From Citrobacter sp. FP75 (lineage in GTDB: Bacteria > Pseudomonadota > Gammaproteobacteria > Enterobacterales > Enterobacteriaceae): 64,000 nt of DNA. Positions 47,996 through 57,141 of this stretch are shown piece after piece (position 1 is the first letter of the stretch; each line of letters starts with the position of its first letter). The notes under the pieces are model-generated. The model was not told where the DNA came from. It made no database searches and saw only the letters and a list, made by a program, of their open reading frames with translations. Made by a program: the position numbers and the translations under genes. The DNA is taken from positions 1 through 64,000 of the forward strand of contig NZ_JAFDOE010000008.1 of assembly GCF_018342065.1 (NCBI RefSeq), read 5' to 3'.

Positions 47996-49430
47996 GGGCA
48001 AGCTCCTGCTGCGCGGCTTTACGTCTCAGCCACAATCCTTTCAGGATGATAATTAAGGAAATATTCAGCGCCAGACCGATGGCCAGCACCAGATAAAACG
48101 AACCTACGGGTGACATCAGGCCGATCAGCGGATCAAAGATACCTAAACCGGGCGCCAGACGTTTGATTCCGAAGGCGATAACCAGCATGCCGGTAATACC
48201 ACCGGAGAGCGTATTGGCGGTGATCATCGGTAGCGGCGCAGCCAATGCGTAGGGGATCGCCGGTTCGGTAGCGACGGTCGCGCCGACCACAATCGCGCTG
48301 CTGGCGGCGGCTTTCTCCTGCTGGGTAAACAGTTTTGGGGCAATATAGGTAGCAATGCCTGCCGCGACGGGCGGCATCAGCGCCACCACGCCGACGATGG
48401 CGTACCAGTCATAGATATGTTTTTCCAGCAGTGAGAAGCAGAAGAACCAGGCCGTTTTATTGATGGGCCCGCCCATATCAAACGCCAGCATCGCGCCGAC
48501 GAGGAAAGCCGCGCCCAGCTTCATGGAGGGTGGAATGGTGTTCAGAAAGTGCAGCAGGCCGCCCATGATATCGGACATCACCGGGCCGATGACGTAATAA
48601 GTCAGTACGCCAAACACCAGCAAGGTGACGAACGGGATCAGCATGGAGCCGAGCAGTGGCTGAAGCGCTTTGCCGAGCTTAACTTTGCGAAACCACAGTA
48701 CGAAGTAGCCGATCGCCAGCCCCAGCACCACCGCGCCGAGAAATCCCGCGCCGGACTGTGTACCTAATAACCCTTTATCGTTCGCCAGATAGCACACCAG
48801 AAACGCCGGGGCGAAGGCAGGTTTATCGGCAATCGACCACGCGATATACGCACCCATAATCGGGATCATAAAGGTAAAACCCAGATAGCCGATGGATTCA
48901 ACAACCCAGGTGAACGACGGTGCGCCTTTCGACATATCGGTATAGGGCAAACCGAACTGTACCAGCATATTAGCGAGCGCCACTAAGATACCGCCGCCGA
49001 TAACAAATGGCAGCGCGGCGGAAACCCCCGCCATCAGATGGCTCATCACGCTACCTTGTTGCACATCCTGCTTGCCCAGTTTGACGCTGCTATCGGCGGT
49101 GAAAAGTTGTGAGTGAGAAGGCAACTGGATGAAAATCTGGTCGATGTTTTTCAGCGCCTGGGAAATGGCTATCTCATACACTTTTTTCCCAGCGAAACGC
49201 GCCCTGTCTTCGCCGCTTAGTCCACGCCCTGTTGCCAGAATCACATAATCCGCAGCGGCAATTTCTTCATTGGTCAGACGGTTTTCAACGCCGCTGGAAC
49301 CCTGGGTTTCGACTTTAATGGTATGGCCGAGCGCGCGTGCTTTTTGCTCCAGCGCTTCCGCTACCATGTAGGTGTGAGCGATGCCCGCAGGACAGTTGGT
49401 GATCGCCACTAGACGTAAGGATGACTCCAT
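47985..49430 (-). CDS. frvB: PTS fructose-like EIIBC component FrvB
   Basis: FrvB is a predicted sugar permease of the fructose-PTS family, 481 residues. The N-terminal EIIB domain has the phospho-cysteine motif ITNCPAGIAHTYMVAEAL (Cys about 13), followed by a linker and an EIIC membrane domain with about eight hydrophobic segments, including the GGPINKTAWFF signature. The sugar is unknown in E. coli. It should receive phosphate from FrvA, whose gene is disrupted just upstream, so it may depend on another EIIA. Confidence 0.92.
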   Translation of the reverse strand: MESSLRLVAITNCPAGIAHTYMVAEALEQKARALGHTIKVETQGSSGVENRLTNEEIAAADYVILATGRGLSGEDRARFAGKKVYEIAISQALKNIDQIFIQLPSHSQLFTADSSVKLGKQDVQQGSVMSHLMAGVSAALPFVIGGGILVALANMLVQFGLPYTDMSKGAPSFTWVVESIGYLGFTFMIPIMGAYIAWSIADKPAFAPAFLVCYLANDKGLLGTQSGAGFLGAVVLGLAIGYFVLWFRKVKLGKALQPLLGSMLIPFVTLLVFGVLTYYVIGPVMSDIMGGLLHFLNTIPPSMKLGAAFLVGAMLAFDMGGPINKTAWFFCFSLLEKHIYDWYAIVGVVALMPPVAAGIATYIAPKLFTQQEKAAASSAIVVGATVATEPAIPYALAAPLPMITANTLSGGITGMLVIAFGIKRLAPGLGIFDPLIGLMSPVGSFYLVLAIGLALNISLIIILKGLWLRRKAAQQELAHEH

Positions 49431-49440
49431 AGCCGTTTCC

Positions 49441-49887
49441 TTATGAGGTTAAGGTCTGATTTAACAAGGTAAGTACCTGACCGGCATCACCCTGTTTCAG
49501 CTGGTTGATAAAATCCTGATGGATTATTTTGCGGCACAGAGTGCCGATAATTTTGACCTGGTCGTCCTCGCCAGTTTGCGGCACACCGAGGCAGATTCAG
49601 CAGTTGACGTCTTCACCGTCGCTGGCCTTCCAGTCCACGTTTTCTGATTTTCGCGCGAACAGAACGAAGGGTTGCTTGATGCAGGTACTTTTGCCGTGAG
49701 GGACGGCGATGCCTGAACCAAATCCGGTGGAGTGCAATTTTTCGCGTAACAGCAATGTTTGCAGGAATTGATGGCGATCGCTGACGTAGCCATTCTGAAA
49801 CGCCATATCCGCCAGTTGTTTAAGAATGGAATAAGCGCTATTGCCCTGAATATTAAGATCAATACAGTTAGCGGTAAGGGCTGACAT
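49441..49887 (-). pseudogene. frvA: PTS EIIA component FrvA with in-frame UGA
   Basis: The full FrvA frame of 148 codons (MSALTANCIDLNIQG to NQTLTS) is present with the EIIA phospho-histidine in GIAVPHGKST (about residue 67), but codon 97 is TGA (49597-49599). E. coli has Trp there (NCW-ICLG), so one TGG to TGA change accounts for it. The sequence after the stop continues in frame (ICLGVPQTGEDDQVKIIGTLCRK) to the normal terminator codon. No SECIS-like hairpin was noticed. GGAG precedes ATG 49887, and an in-frame ATG at 49902 exists. Either a recent nonsense pseudogene or a case of read-through or sequencing error. Confidence 0.85.
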
Positions 49888-50024
49888 GGAAATCTCCGTC
49901 AAAATGGGGTTGATCCGATTTTAACGGTGAGACGGTGAAGAGATGAGCGGCAATATGTCAGAGGGGAGTGACAATTTGAGGCAGAGTCATGTCCCGGTTT
50001 TGTGGGGTAAAACACACGATGTTG

Positions 50025-50063
50025 GGGGATATTCCCCTGATGAATATTGATCGACAGGGGAAT
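50025..50063. promoter_or_regulatory. Overlapping palindromes between frvA and azlD
   Basis: GGGGATATTCCCC (50025-50037) is a perfect dyad. Its right half is also the left arm of a second perfect hairpin, ATTCCCCTG (50031-50039) with CAGGGGAAT (50055-50063). The two structures exclude each other. The 183 bp from frvA to azlD otherwise look featureless; the element may be an frv operator or leader. Confidence 0.45.
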
Positions 50064-50070
50064 ACTATTT

Positions 50071-50394
50071 TTAGTGTATGCCCGCCATTCGCAACAACGC
50101 TGTCACCACGGCAGCGGCGATAATCACCACAATTAGCGGCATTTTGCGCCAGGCGAGAAACACCGCAAAAGCCACGCCCAGCACGCGTGCCATGCCGGCA
50201 AAGTGTTCACCCTCGTAAAAGGTGGTCGCCAGCGCAACGGAGAACAGTAATACCGTTGCGGCGTCGGAAAGCAGCGCCTGCGAGCGCTCGGAAAACGCCA
50301 GACGATTCCCCAGTTTCGCTCCACCTAAACGCATTAAATACGTTCCCAGAGATAACACGGCGATCCCGACGATAAACAGCGTCATGTTGCCCAT
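50071..50394 (-). CDS. AzlD-type branched-chain amino-acid transport subunit
   Basis: The 107-residue protein with four hydrophobic segments matches the AzlD family (YgaH in E. coli), the small partner of AzlC in exporters of branched-chain or related amino acids. Signature residues lie in SLGTYLMRLGG and LLSDAATVLLFSVALATTF. Its ATG overlaps the azlC stop by one base (TAATG). It is expected in the inner membrane. Confidence 0.88.
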   Translation of the reverse strand: MGNMTLFIVGIAVLSLGTYLMRLGGAKLGNRLAFSERSQALLSDAATVLLFSVALATTFYEGEHFAGMARVLGVAFAVFLAWRKMPLIVVIIAAAVVTALLRMAGIH

Positions 50395-51053
50395 TATTTT
50401 TTCCTCGTCAGTAAGCCAAACAGTGAAAGCAGAACCGGCAAACCCACCGGCGCAAAAGGGACGGCGGCGAGAGACAGCGTGGCACCGCTGCAGGCGCGTA
50501 TCAGCGTCGTACGGTTTTTAAATGCAGGTACCACTAAGGCCAGCAGGATGGCAGGGAAGACGGCATCCAGACCGATCGTTTCCGGCGCAGGCAGCAGCCT
50601 GCCAACCATCGCGCCAAGCAGCGTGCCCAGAGGCCAGACGATGGCAACGCCCAGACCGCACAGCCAGTAGGCGGCTTTGCGCTGTTCCGGCGTTTTTTGC
50701 GACAGGCCAAACACCACGCTTTCATCGTTCATGATATGACAGCCGAGGAAACTGGCGGCACGCTTTCCTACCAGGTCGCGCACCGTAACGCCGAACGGAA
50801 CATGTCGGGCGTTAACCAGCAAACCAGCAGCCGCAGCGGCAAGTGGATTACCACCGCTGGCGACGATGCCGATAAACATAAACTCGGACGCTCCCGCCAG
50901 CACTGTAATAGAGAGCACAAACGGTACCCACAGCGGGAAGCCGTAGGCCATCGCCAGCGAACCGTAAGACATCCCCACTACGCCGACCGCCAGACACACC
51001 AAAAGAATCGCTTTTATGGTGTCGCCCTTGAGACTGGAAAAATAATGTTTCAT
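50394..51053 (-). CDS. AzlC-type branched-chain amino-acid permease
   Basis: This 219-residue inner-membrane protein belongs to the AzlC/YgaZ family (large subunit of the LIV-E exporter group). It has the family motif VLAGASEFMFIGIVASGGNPLAAAAAGLLVNARHVPFG and a conserved HIMNDESV segment. With AzlD it probably exports an amino acid or analogue; the substrate cannot be told from sequence. It is divergent from an XRE-cupin regulator, 101 bp away, which very likely controls it. Confidence 0.9.
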   Translation of the reverse strand: MKHYFSSLKGDTIKAILLVCLAVGVVGMSYGSLAMAYGFPLWVPFVLSITVLAGASEFMFIGIVASGGNPLAAAAAGLLVNARHVPFGVTVRDLVGKRAASFLGCHIMNDESVVFGLSQKTPEQRKAAYWLCGLGVAIVWPLGTLLGAMVGRLLPAPETIGLDAVFPAILLALVVPAFKNRTTLIRACSGATLSLAAVPFAPVGLPVLLSLFGLLTRKK

Positions 51054-51116
51054 CTTGCTTTAGCCATATCGAACGAATTTCCATTATAATGAACGCAACC
51101 AGTTTGATTTACAAGT

Positions 51117-51131
51117 CGAACGATTCGTTCG
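51117..51131. promoter_or_regulatory. Operator dyad of the XRE-cupin regulator
   Basis: CGAACGA-T-TCGTTCG is a perfect 15-bp palindrome just upstream of the regulator. A second copy of the half-site, CGAACGAAT, lies at 51070-51078 near the azlC start. These two sites in the divergent gap suit shared regulation. Confidence 0.6.
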
Positions 51132-51154
51132 GTATAAAGAACATGGAGTCAAGT

Positions 51155-51703
51155 ATGACCCAACCCATCAGCATGATTGCGAAAAGCCTGGTCCGTGAAC
51201 GCCAGCGTACCGGTCTGTCGCTGGCAGAGATTGCCCGTCGTGCCGGAATTGCAAAATCGACGCTCTCGCAGCTGGAAGCGGGTAATGGCAATCCTAGCCT
51301 GGAAACGCTGTGGTCGCTGTGTGTGGCGCTGGATATTCCTTTCGCGCGGCTGCTGGAGCCACAGGAGCAAAAAACCCAGGTGATACGCCGGGGTGAAGGA
51401 ACAAAAGTGGTGGCGGAACAGGCCCATTATCAGGCGATCTTACTGGCCGCTTGCCCACCGGGTGCCAGGCGGGATATCTATCTGCTACTGACGCAGCCTG
51501 GCGCGGATCGTATTTCACAGCCACATCCACCGGGATCGGTTGAGCACATTATTGTAACGCAAGGGAAAGCGGTGGTGGGATTGACCGATGCGCCGGAGGA
51601 GTTAGGCGAAGGGGATTACATTTGTTATCCCGCTGACCAGGCACATATTTTTAAAGCGCTGGAACCTGACACCCAGGCGATTCTGGTGTCTGAGCAGAGT
51701 TAA
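51155..51703 (+). CDS. XRE-family regulator with cupin sensor domain
   Basis: The 182-residue protein combines an N-terminal helix-turn-helix (GLSLAEIARRAGIAKSTLSQLEAGNGNPSLETLW) with a C-terminal cupin domain (QPHPPGSVEHIIVTQGKAVVGL, GEGDYICYPADQAHIFKAL). Such proteins often control amino-acid or polyamine transport next to them, here azlCD. I chose ATG 51155 because GGAG is six bases upstream; ATGs at 51089 and 51143 are further up in frame. It may regulate itself through the adjacent dyad. Confidence 0.88.
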   Translation: MTQPISMIAKSLVRERQRTGLSLAEIARRAGIAKSTLSQLEAGNGNPSLETLWSLCVALDIPFARLLEPQEQKTQVIRRGEGTKVVAEQAHYQAILLAACPPGARRDIYLLLTQPGADRISQPHPPGSVEHIIVTQGKAVVGLTDAPEELGEGDYICYPADQAHIFKALEPDTQAILVSEQS

Positions 51704-51710
51704 TTGTTAT

Positions 51711-51742
51711 GCCGGATGCGGCGCATCAGCGCCGTATCCGGC
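51711..51742. repeat. REP element
   Basis: GCCGGATGCGGCGCATC / AGCGCCGTATCCGGC is a REP palindrome between the convergent stops of the regulator and rhaM. Confidence 0.88.
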
Positions 51743-51750
51743 TTGCAAAA

Positions 51751-52065
51751 TTACGGCAGATAAAACACTTCTTTCAATTCTGCGCTGACCGGGCTGTTGT
51801 CCGGGTTTGCAGGCATTACATCACGCATATGCTGCCACCAACGCTGGCACACGTCGGTACTGGCGACGGCGTTCCAGCGTTCTTCGGATTCAATCTCGAC
51901 GGTAGCGAACAGCAGATTGCGTTGTTGATCGAGATAAATCGCGTAGTGATGCGCGCCGTGGGCTTTCAGTACGGCTTCCAGCTCTGGCCAGATGGGATTA
52001 TGACGACGCTGATATTCAACGTGCGCGTCGGCATTCACCTGCATCACAAAGGCTTTGCGGATCAT
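51751..52065 (-). CDS. rhaM: L-rhamnose mutarotase
   Basis: RhaM interconverts the anomers of L-rhamnose so that RhaA can use them. The 104-residue dimeric alpha+beta barrel protein closely matches E. coli RhaM, with [21 protein letters not shown] and the catalytic WW in [13 protein letters not shown]. Its start overlaps the stop of the alcohol dehydrogenase by four bases. It is last in rhaBAD-(ADH)-rhaM. Confidence 0.96.
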   Translation of the reverse strand: MIRKAFVMQVNADAHVEYQRRHNPIWPELEAVLKAHGAHHYAIYLDQQRNLLFATVEIESEERWNAVASTDVCQRWWQHMRDVMPANPDNSPVSAELKEVFYLP

Positions 52066-53210
52066 AATGCCTCCAGATACAGCGCGCGGACCTCGTCGCG
52101 GCTGGCGGTGCGCGGGTTACACGGCGCACATGGATCGGCGAGCGCTTTATCCAGCCACCCTTCGATGTCCTCTTTGGTCACGCCAAGCTGGCTGAAGCCC
52201 GCCGGAATGCCGACGCGCTTGCTCAGGGTACGGATGGCGTTGATGGCTTCCATGCTTGCCGTTTCATCGCTCATGCCAAGGGTATCGACGCCCATTGCCT
52301 GCGCCACGCGGGCAAAGCGCGCTACGGCGTTCGGGCGGTTAAAATTCTCGATAATCGGCAGCAGGATGGCGTTGCAGACGCCGTGCGGCAGATTATGGGT
52401 CGCACCCGGCTGGTGTGCCAGCGCATGCACCAGGCCAAGACCGGCGCTGTTGAACGCCATACCCGCCAGATACTGACCAAACGCCATTTGCTCACGGGCT
52501 TCGAGGTTATGACCCTCGTCGACCGCTTTGGGCAGCCACAGGTTGATCAGGCGAATGGCTTCCAGCGCGTTGGCGTCGGTGAGTGGGTGTGCGCCGACGG
52601 ATACATAGGCTTCCACCGCGTGGGTCAGCGCATCCATACCGGTGGCGGCAGTGACGGAGGCCGGAATTTCCAGCATCACGCTGGCGTCATCGACGGCGAT
52701 ATCCGGAATAATATTCGGATCAATGATGACTTCTTTGACTTTGCGCGAGGAATCAATGATCACCGCATTGCTGGTCATTTCTGCTGCTGTACCGGCGGTG
52801 GTATTAATGGCGACCAGCGGTACGCCAGCATTTTTTACCTTACCCACGCCGGAATAGGCGGTAGACGGGCCAGGGTTGGCAGTCAGGATTTTCACCGCTT
52901 TGGCGGTATCGATCGGGCTACCACCGCCGAAAGCGATGATGTAATCACACTCTGCGTCCTGGTATGCCGCAAAGCCTTTCTGCACCAGCTCTTCCGTCGG
53001 GTTCGGGAACACTTCGTCAAACAGGTGATACGACATTTTATGCGCATCGAGGGCGGTAAACAGGCTGTCCAGCAGGCCCAGATTTACCAGTTGACCATCG
53101 GTGACGATGAGTGCTTTGCCCCATTGCTTGTTCGCCACGAGGTTGACCATATCGCCAATCGCACCAGCGCCGTGCAGGCTAATTTTGGGTAGTGCCAACA
53201 TAAAGCTCAT
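52062..53210 (-). CDS. Iron-containing alcohol dehydrogenase, probable lactaldehyde reductase
   Basis: The 382-residue protein belongs to the group III iron-dependent alcohol dehydrogenases (FucO, YiaY). The NAD-binding [10 protein letters not shown] (about residue 97) and the metal ligands in [26 protein letters not shown] and [14 protein letters not shown] are in place. Lying between rhaD and rhaM, it most likely reduces L-lactaldehyde, from rhamnulose-1-phosphate cleavage, to 1,2-propanediol, a role FucO fills in K-12 from another locus. ATG 53210 sits seven bases from GGAG; the GTG before it is closer. It starts 11 bases after the rhaD stop. Confidence 0.88.
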   Translation of the reverse strand: MSFMLALPKISLHGAGAIGDMVNLVANKQWGKALIVTDGQLVNLGLLDSLFTALDAHKMSYHLFDEVFPNPTEELVQKGFAAYQDAECDYIIAFGGGSPIDTAKAVKILTANPGPSTAYSGVGKVKNAGVPLVAINTTAGTAAEMTSNAVIIDSSRKVKEVIIDPNIIPDIAVDDASVMLEIPASVTAATGMDALTHAVEAYVSVGAHPLTDANALEAIRLINLWLPKAVDEGHNLEAREQMAFGQYLAGMAFNSAGLGLVHALAHQPGATHNLPHGVCNAILLPIIENFNRPNAVARFARVAQAMGVDTLGMSDETASMEAINAIRTLSKRVGIPAGFSQLGVTKEDIEGWLDKALADPCAPCNPRTASRDEVRALYLEAL

Positions 53211-53221
53211 CACTATTCTCC

Positions 53222-54046
53222 TTACAATGCCAGTGCGCTTGCCAGCGGCGTCACGCCAAAACGTTTGCCAAGTGCTATCAGCTCTTCACGTGTGATGGTT
53301 TGCTTCATCCCACCCATCGAATAAATTTTGACCAAAACTTCGGCAGATTTCTCTGCGGTATCAATCAAGCCAAACGCTTCGTCGAGCGTGGGACCGCTGC
53401 CGAACACGCCGTGGAACGGCCACAGCACCAGCGTGTGTTTCTGCATTTCCTCGGCGGTCGCCTGACCGATTTCATCGGTACCTGGCACCATCCACGGCAG
53501 AATGCCGACGCCGTCCGGGAACACCACCAGGCACTCGGTGCTGCCTTCCCACAGTTTGCGGGTAATCAGCGCCGTGTTGTTTTCCAGCACATAGGTCAGG
53601 GCGATCAGGTTGGTGGCATGGCAGTGCATGATCACGCGGTCTTTGCCATGGGTGGCTTTAATGCGTTCACAGTGGGAAAGGAAGTGTGCGGGCAGTTCGG
53701 AGGTCGGTACGGCTTCGTGGGTCAGACCCCAAAGAATGTGGTAGCCCGCACCGTCGCTGTCGATTTTTACCACGCCCAAATTAGCCGCCGGATCGAGCTG
53801 AACGTTGCGGAAGAATTTACCGGAGCCGGTGACGATAAACGGCGTGTTAGCCAGCAGCGGCATCGGCTGACTCAGCGCGATATAGCGCGGTTTTTCGTGA
53901 AAATCGGCGCTAAACTGCGCAATATCCGTTTCATCCAGACGCAGCGTCAGGTTGCCGCCGTTACGTTCGTCCCAGCCTTTCAGCCAGGCATCGGAAGTGG
54001 CTTTGATCATCCCCTGGACGAACCAGGAAGTGGTAATGTTTTGCAT
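53222..54046 (-). CDS. rhaD: Rhamnulose-1-phosphate aldolase
   Basis: RhaD cleaves L-rhamnulose-1-phosphate to dihydroxyacetone phosphate and L-lactaldehyde. It is a zinc-dependent class II aldolase, 274 residues. Key segments are GNLTLRL, SGSGKFF region, the catalytic Glu in [14 protein letters not shown] (about 117), and zinc ligands in [13 protein letters not shown] (His 141, 143) and [10 protein letters not shown] (His 212). REP sequence separates it from rhaA. Confidence 0.96.
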   Translation of the reverse strand: MQNITTSWFVQGMIKATSDAWLKGWDERNGGNLTLRLDETDIAQFSADFHEKPRYIALSQPMPLLANTPFIVTGSGKFFRNVQLDPAANLGVVKIDSDGAGYHILWGLTHEAVPTSELPAHFLSHCERIKATHGKDRVIMHCHATNLIALTYVLENNTALITRKLWEGSTECLVVFPDGVGILPWMVPGTDEIGQATAEEMQKHTLVLWPFHGVFGSGPTLDEAFGLIDTAEKSAEVLVKIYSMGGMKQTITREELIALGKRFGVTPLASALAL

Positions 54047-54070
54047 GGTCGATGTTCCTGTTTAATGGTT

Positions 54071-54098
54071 GCCGGATAAGGCGTTGGCCGTATCCGGC
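54071..54098. repeat. REP element
   Basis: GCCGGATAAGGC / GCCGTATCCGGC is a REP palindrome located in the rhaA-rhaD gap inside the operon, where it may influence mRNA stability. Confidence 0.85.
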
Positions 54099-54106
54099 GA
54101 GTCTGT

Positions 54107-55366
54107 TTAGCGGCGTTTGCTCAGAATCTCTTTTTCATAGGCCCGAACGCTCTCCAGCCACTGGCTGCCCGCTGGCGTGTCGTGGTGCTGGCAATACATC
54201 TCCCAGACGGCCTGCCACGGCAGCGATTTCTGCTCTTCCAGCAGGGCCAGGCGAGCGGTGTAGTCGCCACTGGCTTCGAGCTGACGAAGCTGTTCGGTTG
54301 GCTCTAACAGCGCGCGCAGCAGGGCTTTTTTCATATTGCGGGTGCCGATCACCCACGCGGCGATGCGGTTGATCGAGGCATCGAAGAAGTCGAGGCCGAT
54401 GTGTACGCGGTCGAACAGGTTGTGGCGCACGATCTCGCTGGCAATCGCCTGGGTTTCGTCATCCAGCAGCACTACGTGGTCGCTGTCCCAGCGCACCGGA
54501 CGGCTGACGTGCAGCAGCAGGCGCGGCACGTACAGCATGGCGGCGGAGATTTTGTCGGAAATCACTTCAGTCGGATGGAAGTGGCCCGCGTCCAGGCACA
54601 GCGCGGTCTGGCGGCTGGTGGCATAGCCCATGTAAAACTCGTTGGAGCCAACGGTGTAGCTTTCTGCGCCAATACCAAATAGCTTGCTCTCGACGGCGTC
54701 GATATGGTGCTCCGGGTCGAGTTTCTCGCTAATCACTTCGTCCAGCGCTTCCAGCAGGCGCTGGCGCGGTGCCAGGCGGTCAACGGTGATATCTTTCATG
54801 CCGTCCGGGATCCAGATGTTCATCACCGACGGCGTGCCCAACTGCTCGCCAAAATACGCCGAGACGCGACGGCTGGCTTTGCAGTGATCAATCCAGAACT
54901 GGCGGATGCTGTCGTCTGCGTGTGCCAGCGTGAAGCCGTCGGCGCTCAGCGGATGCGAGAAGCAGGACGGGTTGAAATCCAGCCCCAAGTGGTTTGCTTT
55001 CGCCCATTTCACCCAGTTTTTGAAGTGCTCAGGTTTGATTTGGTCGCGGGCAACCGGGGTGTCGGACTCCAGATAAATCGCGTGCAGGTTCAGGCGTTTT
55101 GGACCAGGAATAAGGCTCAGCGCCTGCTCCAGATCGGCACGCAATTCGGTGGCGTTACGCGCCTTGCCCGGATAGTTACCGGTCGCCTGAATACCGCCGG
55201 TGAGCGAGCCTTCCGGGTTTTCGAATCCGGCGACGTCATCGCCCTGCCAGCAGTGCATGGAGACCGGCAGACGATCGAGCTGGCGCAAGGCCTCCTCGGC
55301 ATCGATGCCTACCGCGGCGAAACGCAGTTTTGCCAGTTCCCAGGCTTGTTCAAGTTGAGTGGTCAT
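54107..55366 (-). CDS. rhaA: L-rhamnose isomerase
   Basis: RhaA converts L-rhamnose to L-rhamnulose with Mn2+. The 419-residue TIM-barrel enzyme is almost identical to E. coli Rha[17 protein letters not shown] near residue 42, the metal-site Glu of [19 protein letters not shown] (about 234), [11 protein letters not shown] (Asp/His about 267-270) and [15 protein letters not shown] (Asp about 334). ATG 55366 overlaps the rhaB stop by four bases (ATGA). Confidence 0.98.
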   Translation of the reverse strand: MTTQLEQAWELAKLRFAAVGIDAEEALRQLDRLPVSMHCWQGDDVAGFENPEGSLTGGIQATGNYPGKARNATELRADLEQALSLIPGPKRLNLHAIYLESDTPVARDQIKPEHFKNWVKWAKANHLGLDFNPSCFSHPLSADGFTLAHADDSIRQFWIDHCKASRRVSAYFGEQLGTPSVMNIWIPDGMKDITVDRLAPRQRLLEALDEVISEKLDPEHHIDAVESKLFGIGAESYTVGSNEFYMGYATSRQTALCLDAGHFHPTEVISDKISAAMLYVPRLLLHVSRPVRWDSDHVVLLDDETQAIASEIVRHNLFDRVHIGLDFFDASINRIAAWVIGTRNMKKALLRALLEPTEQLRQLEASGDYTARLALLEEQKSLPWQAVWEMYCQHHDTPAGSQWLESVRAYEKEILSKRR

Positions 55367-56838
55367 GCGCAAAGCTCCTTTGTCTGTGTCTGTCGTGTTG
55401 ATTGAAACTGCGCCTGGTAGCGGGCAATTTCACTGTCAGGATTGGGAATGAAGGTGGTCAGCTCGTAGTTGGTTTGCACCACCTGGCGGAAATCATCGAC
55501 GTTGTTTAGCTCGTCCAGCGTCATCAACTGAACGCCAATATTGCCGAGCGTGGAGGCCTCAACAGGCCCGGACATCACGCGAATACCGCAGGCATCCGCG
55601 CAAAGCTGGTTGAGCAGGGCGTTCTGGCAGCCACCGCCAACAATGTGCAGTTGGCTAAACGCTTCGCCGCGCAGGTTCGCCAGTTCCTGCAGGACATCTG
55701 CGTACAGCAACGCCAGACTGTCGAAAATGCAGCGTGCTAATTCAGCATCCTGAACCGGGACGGGTTGGCCGGATTCGCCACACGCGGCCTGAATTTCTGC
55801 ACTCATGTCGGCGGGATTAATAAAACGATCGTCGTTTGGATTTACCAGGAACCGGCAGGCCGGCAGTGCTTTGGTTTGGGTGATAAGCGTGGGCAGGTCG
55901 GTAATCTGCCGCTCTTTTAATACCCGTTGCAGCAGCCACAGCCCCATAATATTTTTCAGCACGCGGTAACGGCCTTCCGCGCCGCCTTCGTTGGTGATAT
56001 TTGCCGCCAGCGCCGCCTCGTTGGCATACGGTGTTTTGCTCTCAAAACCCATCAGTGACCAGGTACCGGAAGAGAGATAGGCGCTGTTGGTATCGGTCAG
56101 TGGTGAGGCGATGACCGCGCTGGCGGTGTCGTGACTGGCGACGGCAACCACCGGGATTTGATTTTTCTGCGGGCAAATCCAGTGACCAATTACGTTTCCG
56201 GGATGCGTCGGGCGACCAAACCAGGCTTTGTCCGCGCCGGTCCATGCCAGCAGGGTGTCATCCCAGTCGTCAGTGTTGATATTGACCAACTGCGTGGTGG
56301 TGGCGTTGGTATATTCCCAGTTCATTTCACCGGTCAGGCGGTAGCCGAAGTAATCGGGGATCAGCAGGGCATGCGCGACCTGTGGGACCAGTTCTGGCTG
56401 CTGTTCGACCAGCGCGCGGAGTTGATACAGGGTATTAAAGGGCAGAAACTGAATGCCGCTGCGGCGATAGATCTCGCTGTTACCAAGCTGCGCTAAGGCC
56501 TGCGACATCACGCCAGTTGTGCGGCTGTCGCGGTAAGAGACCGGCAGGCCGATGCGCTGACCGTTTTTGCCGATCAGGACGTAGTCCACGCCCCAGGTAT
56601 CGATGCCGATACTGTCAATGAGAATGCCTTCATCGCAGACTTTCTTCAGCCCCAGACGAATGTCGTTCTCAAGGCTGTCGATATCCCAGGTGTCAAAGCC
56701 GTCAGTTTTTTGCAGACAGTTAACGAAGCGATGGATTTCACGCAGCGTCAGAGCGCGGTGGTCACTGTCGTAACGCGCCAGCATTACGCGTCCACTGGAT
56801 GCGCCGAGATCGACAGCGACACAATGGCGAAGAGTCAT
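55363..56838 (-). CDS. rhaB: Rhamnulokinase
   Basis: RhaB phosphorylates L-rhamnulose at C1. It is an FGGY-family kinase of 491 residues (489 in E. coli), with the phosphate-binding [10 protein letters not shown] near residue 9, the catalytic Asp in [16 protein letters not shown] (about 83), SHDTASAV and the adenosine-binding [14 protein letters not shown] (about 400). It is the first gene of rhaBAD; RhaS and CRP sites lie in the divergent gap to rhaS. Confidence 0.97.
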   Translation of the reverse strand: MTLRHCVAVDLGASSGRVMLARYDSDHRALTLREIHRFVNCLQKTDGFDTWDIDSLENDIRLGLKKVCDEGILIDSIGIDTWGVDYVLIGKNGQRIGLPVSYRDSRTTGVMSQALAQLGNSEIYRRSGIQFLPFNTLYQLRALVEQQPELVPQVAHALLIPDYFGYRLTGEMNWEYTNATTTQLVNINTDDWDDTLLAWTGADKAWFGRPTHPGNVIGHWICPQKNQIPVVAVASHDTASAVIASPLTDTNSAYLSSGTWSLMGFESKTPYANEAALAANITNEGGAEGRYRVLKNIMGLWLLQRVLKERQITDLPTLITQTKALPACRFLVNPNDDRFINPADMSAEIQAACGESGQPVPVQDAELARCIFDSLALLYADVLQELANLRGEAFSQLHIVGGGCQNALLNQLCADACGIRVMSGPVEASTLGNIGVQLMTLDELNNVDDFRQVVQTNYELTTFIPNPDSEIARYQAQFQSTRQTQTKELCA

Positions 56839-56894
56839 AGCAAGGTCCTTCTGAGTTTTATTGCACCCAGTCTAAGAACCCCCGAAAAGGCGTA

Positions 56895-56963
56895 CCTTCT
56901 TGTTAGTGACAGCCACAATAATCGGCTGGCAGCATGGCAAAGGTGAACGTGATGGTGTTCACA
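56895..56963 (-). promoter_or_regulatory. RhaS and CRP sites of the rhaBAD promoter
   Basis: On the minus strand CRP-like CGTGATGGTGTTCACA (56948-56963) precedes a 38-bp two-part site (56895-56932) with CTGCCAGC, a 14-base spacer, then GTCACT and AAGG. The -10 TAGACT follows 20 bases later. The arrangement equals E. coli rhaBAD, where RhaS with rhamnose binds next to the -35. The rest of the 303-bp rhaB-rhaS gap (56839-57141) contains the rhaSR promoter, whose RhaR site I could not define. Confidence 0.8.
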
Positions 56964-57141
56964 GATCTAATTAATGGGGGCTATTTGGTCTGATGTGACC
57001 CCTTCCGCATTTCCCGATCTTTCCCGCTATTTCTTGAAGAATTAACCGTGTTTACGCACTTTGGCGTCAAAAATTTAAGGTGAGGGGGATAACCCTTAAT
57101 TACTATGCAGCCATGTTCATTTGATCAGGAAGGAAGTCATC

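Noticed and set aside
49524-49862. 112-codon minus-strand frame overlapping frvA in another phase
   Set aside because: First looked like frame-shifted continuation of frvA, but the true FrvA sequence continues in the original frame after the TGA, so no frameshift is needed.
52383-53192. 269-codon plus-strand frame opposite the alcohol dehydrogenase
   Set aside because: Antisense shadow; the dehydrogenase on the other strand has full motif support.
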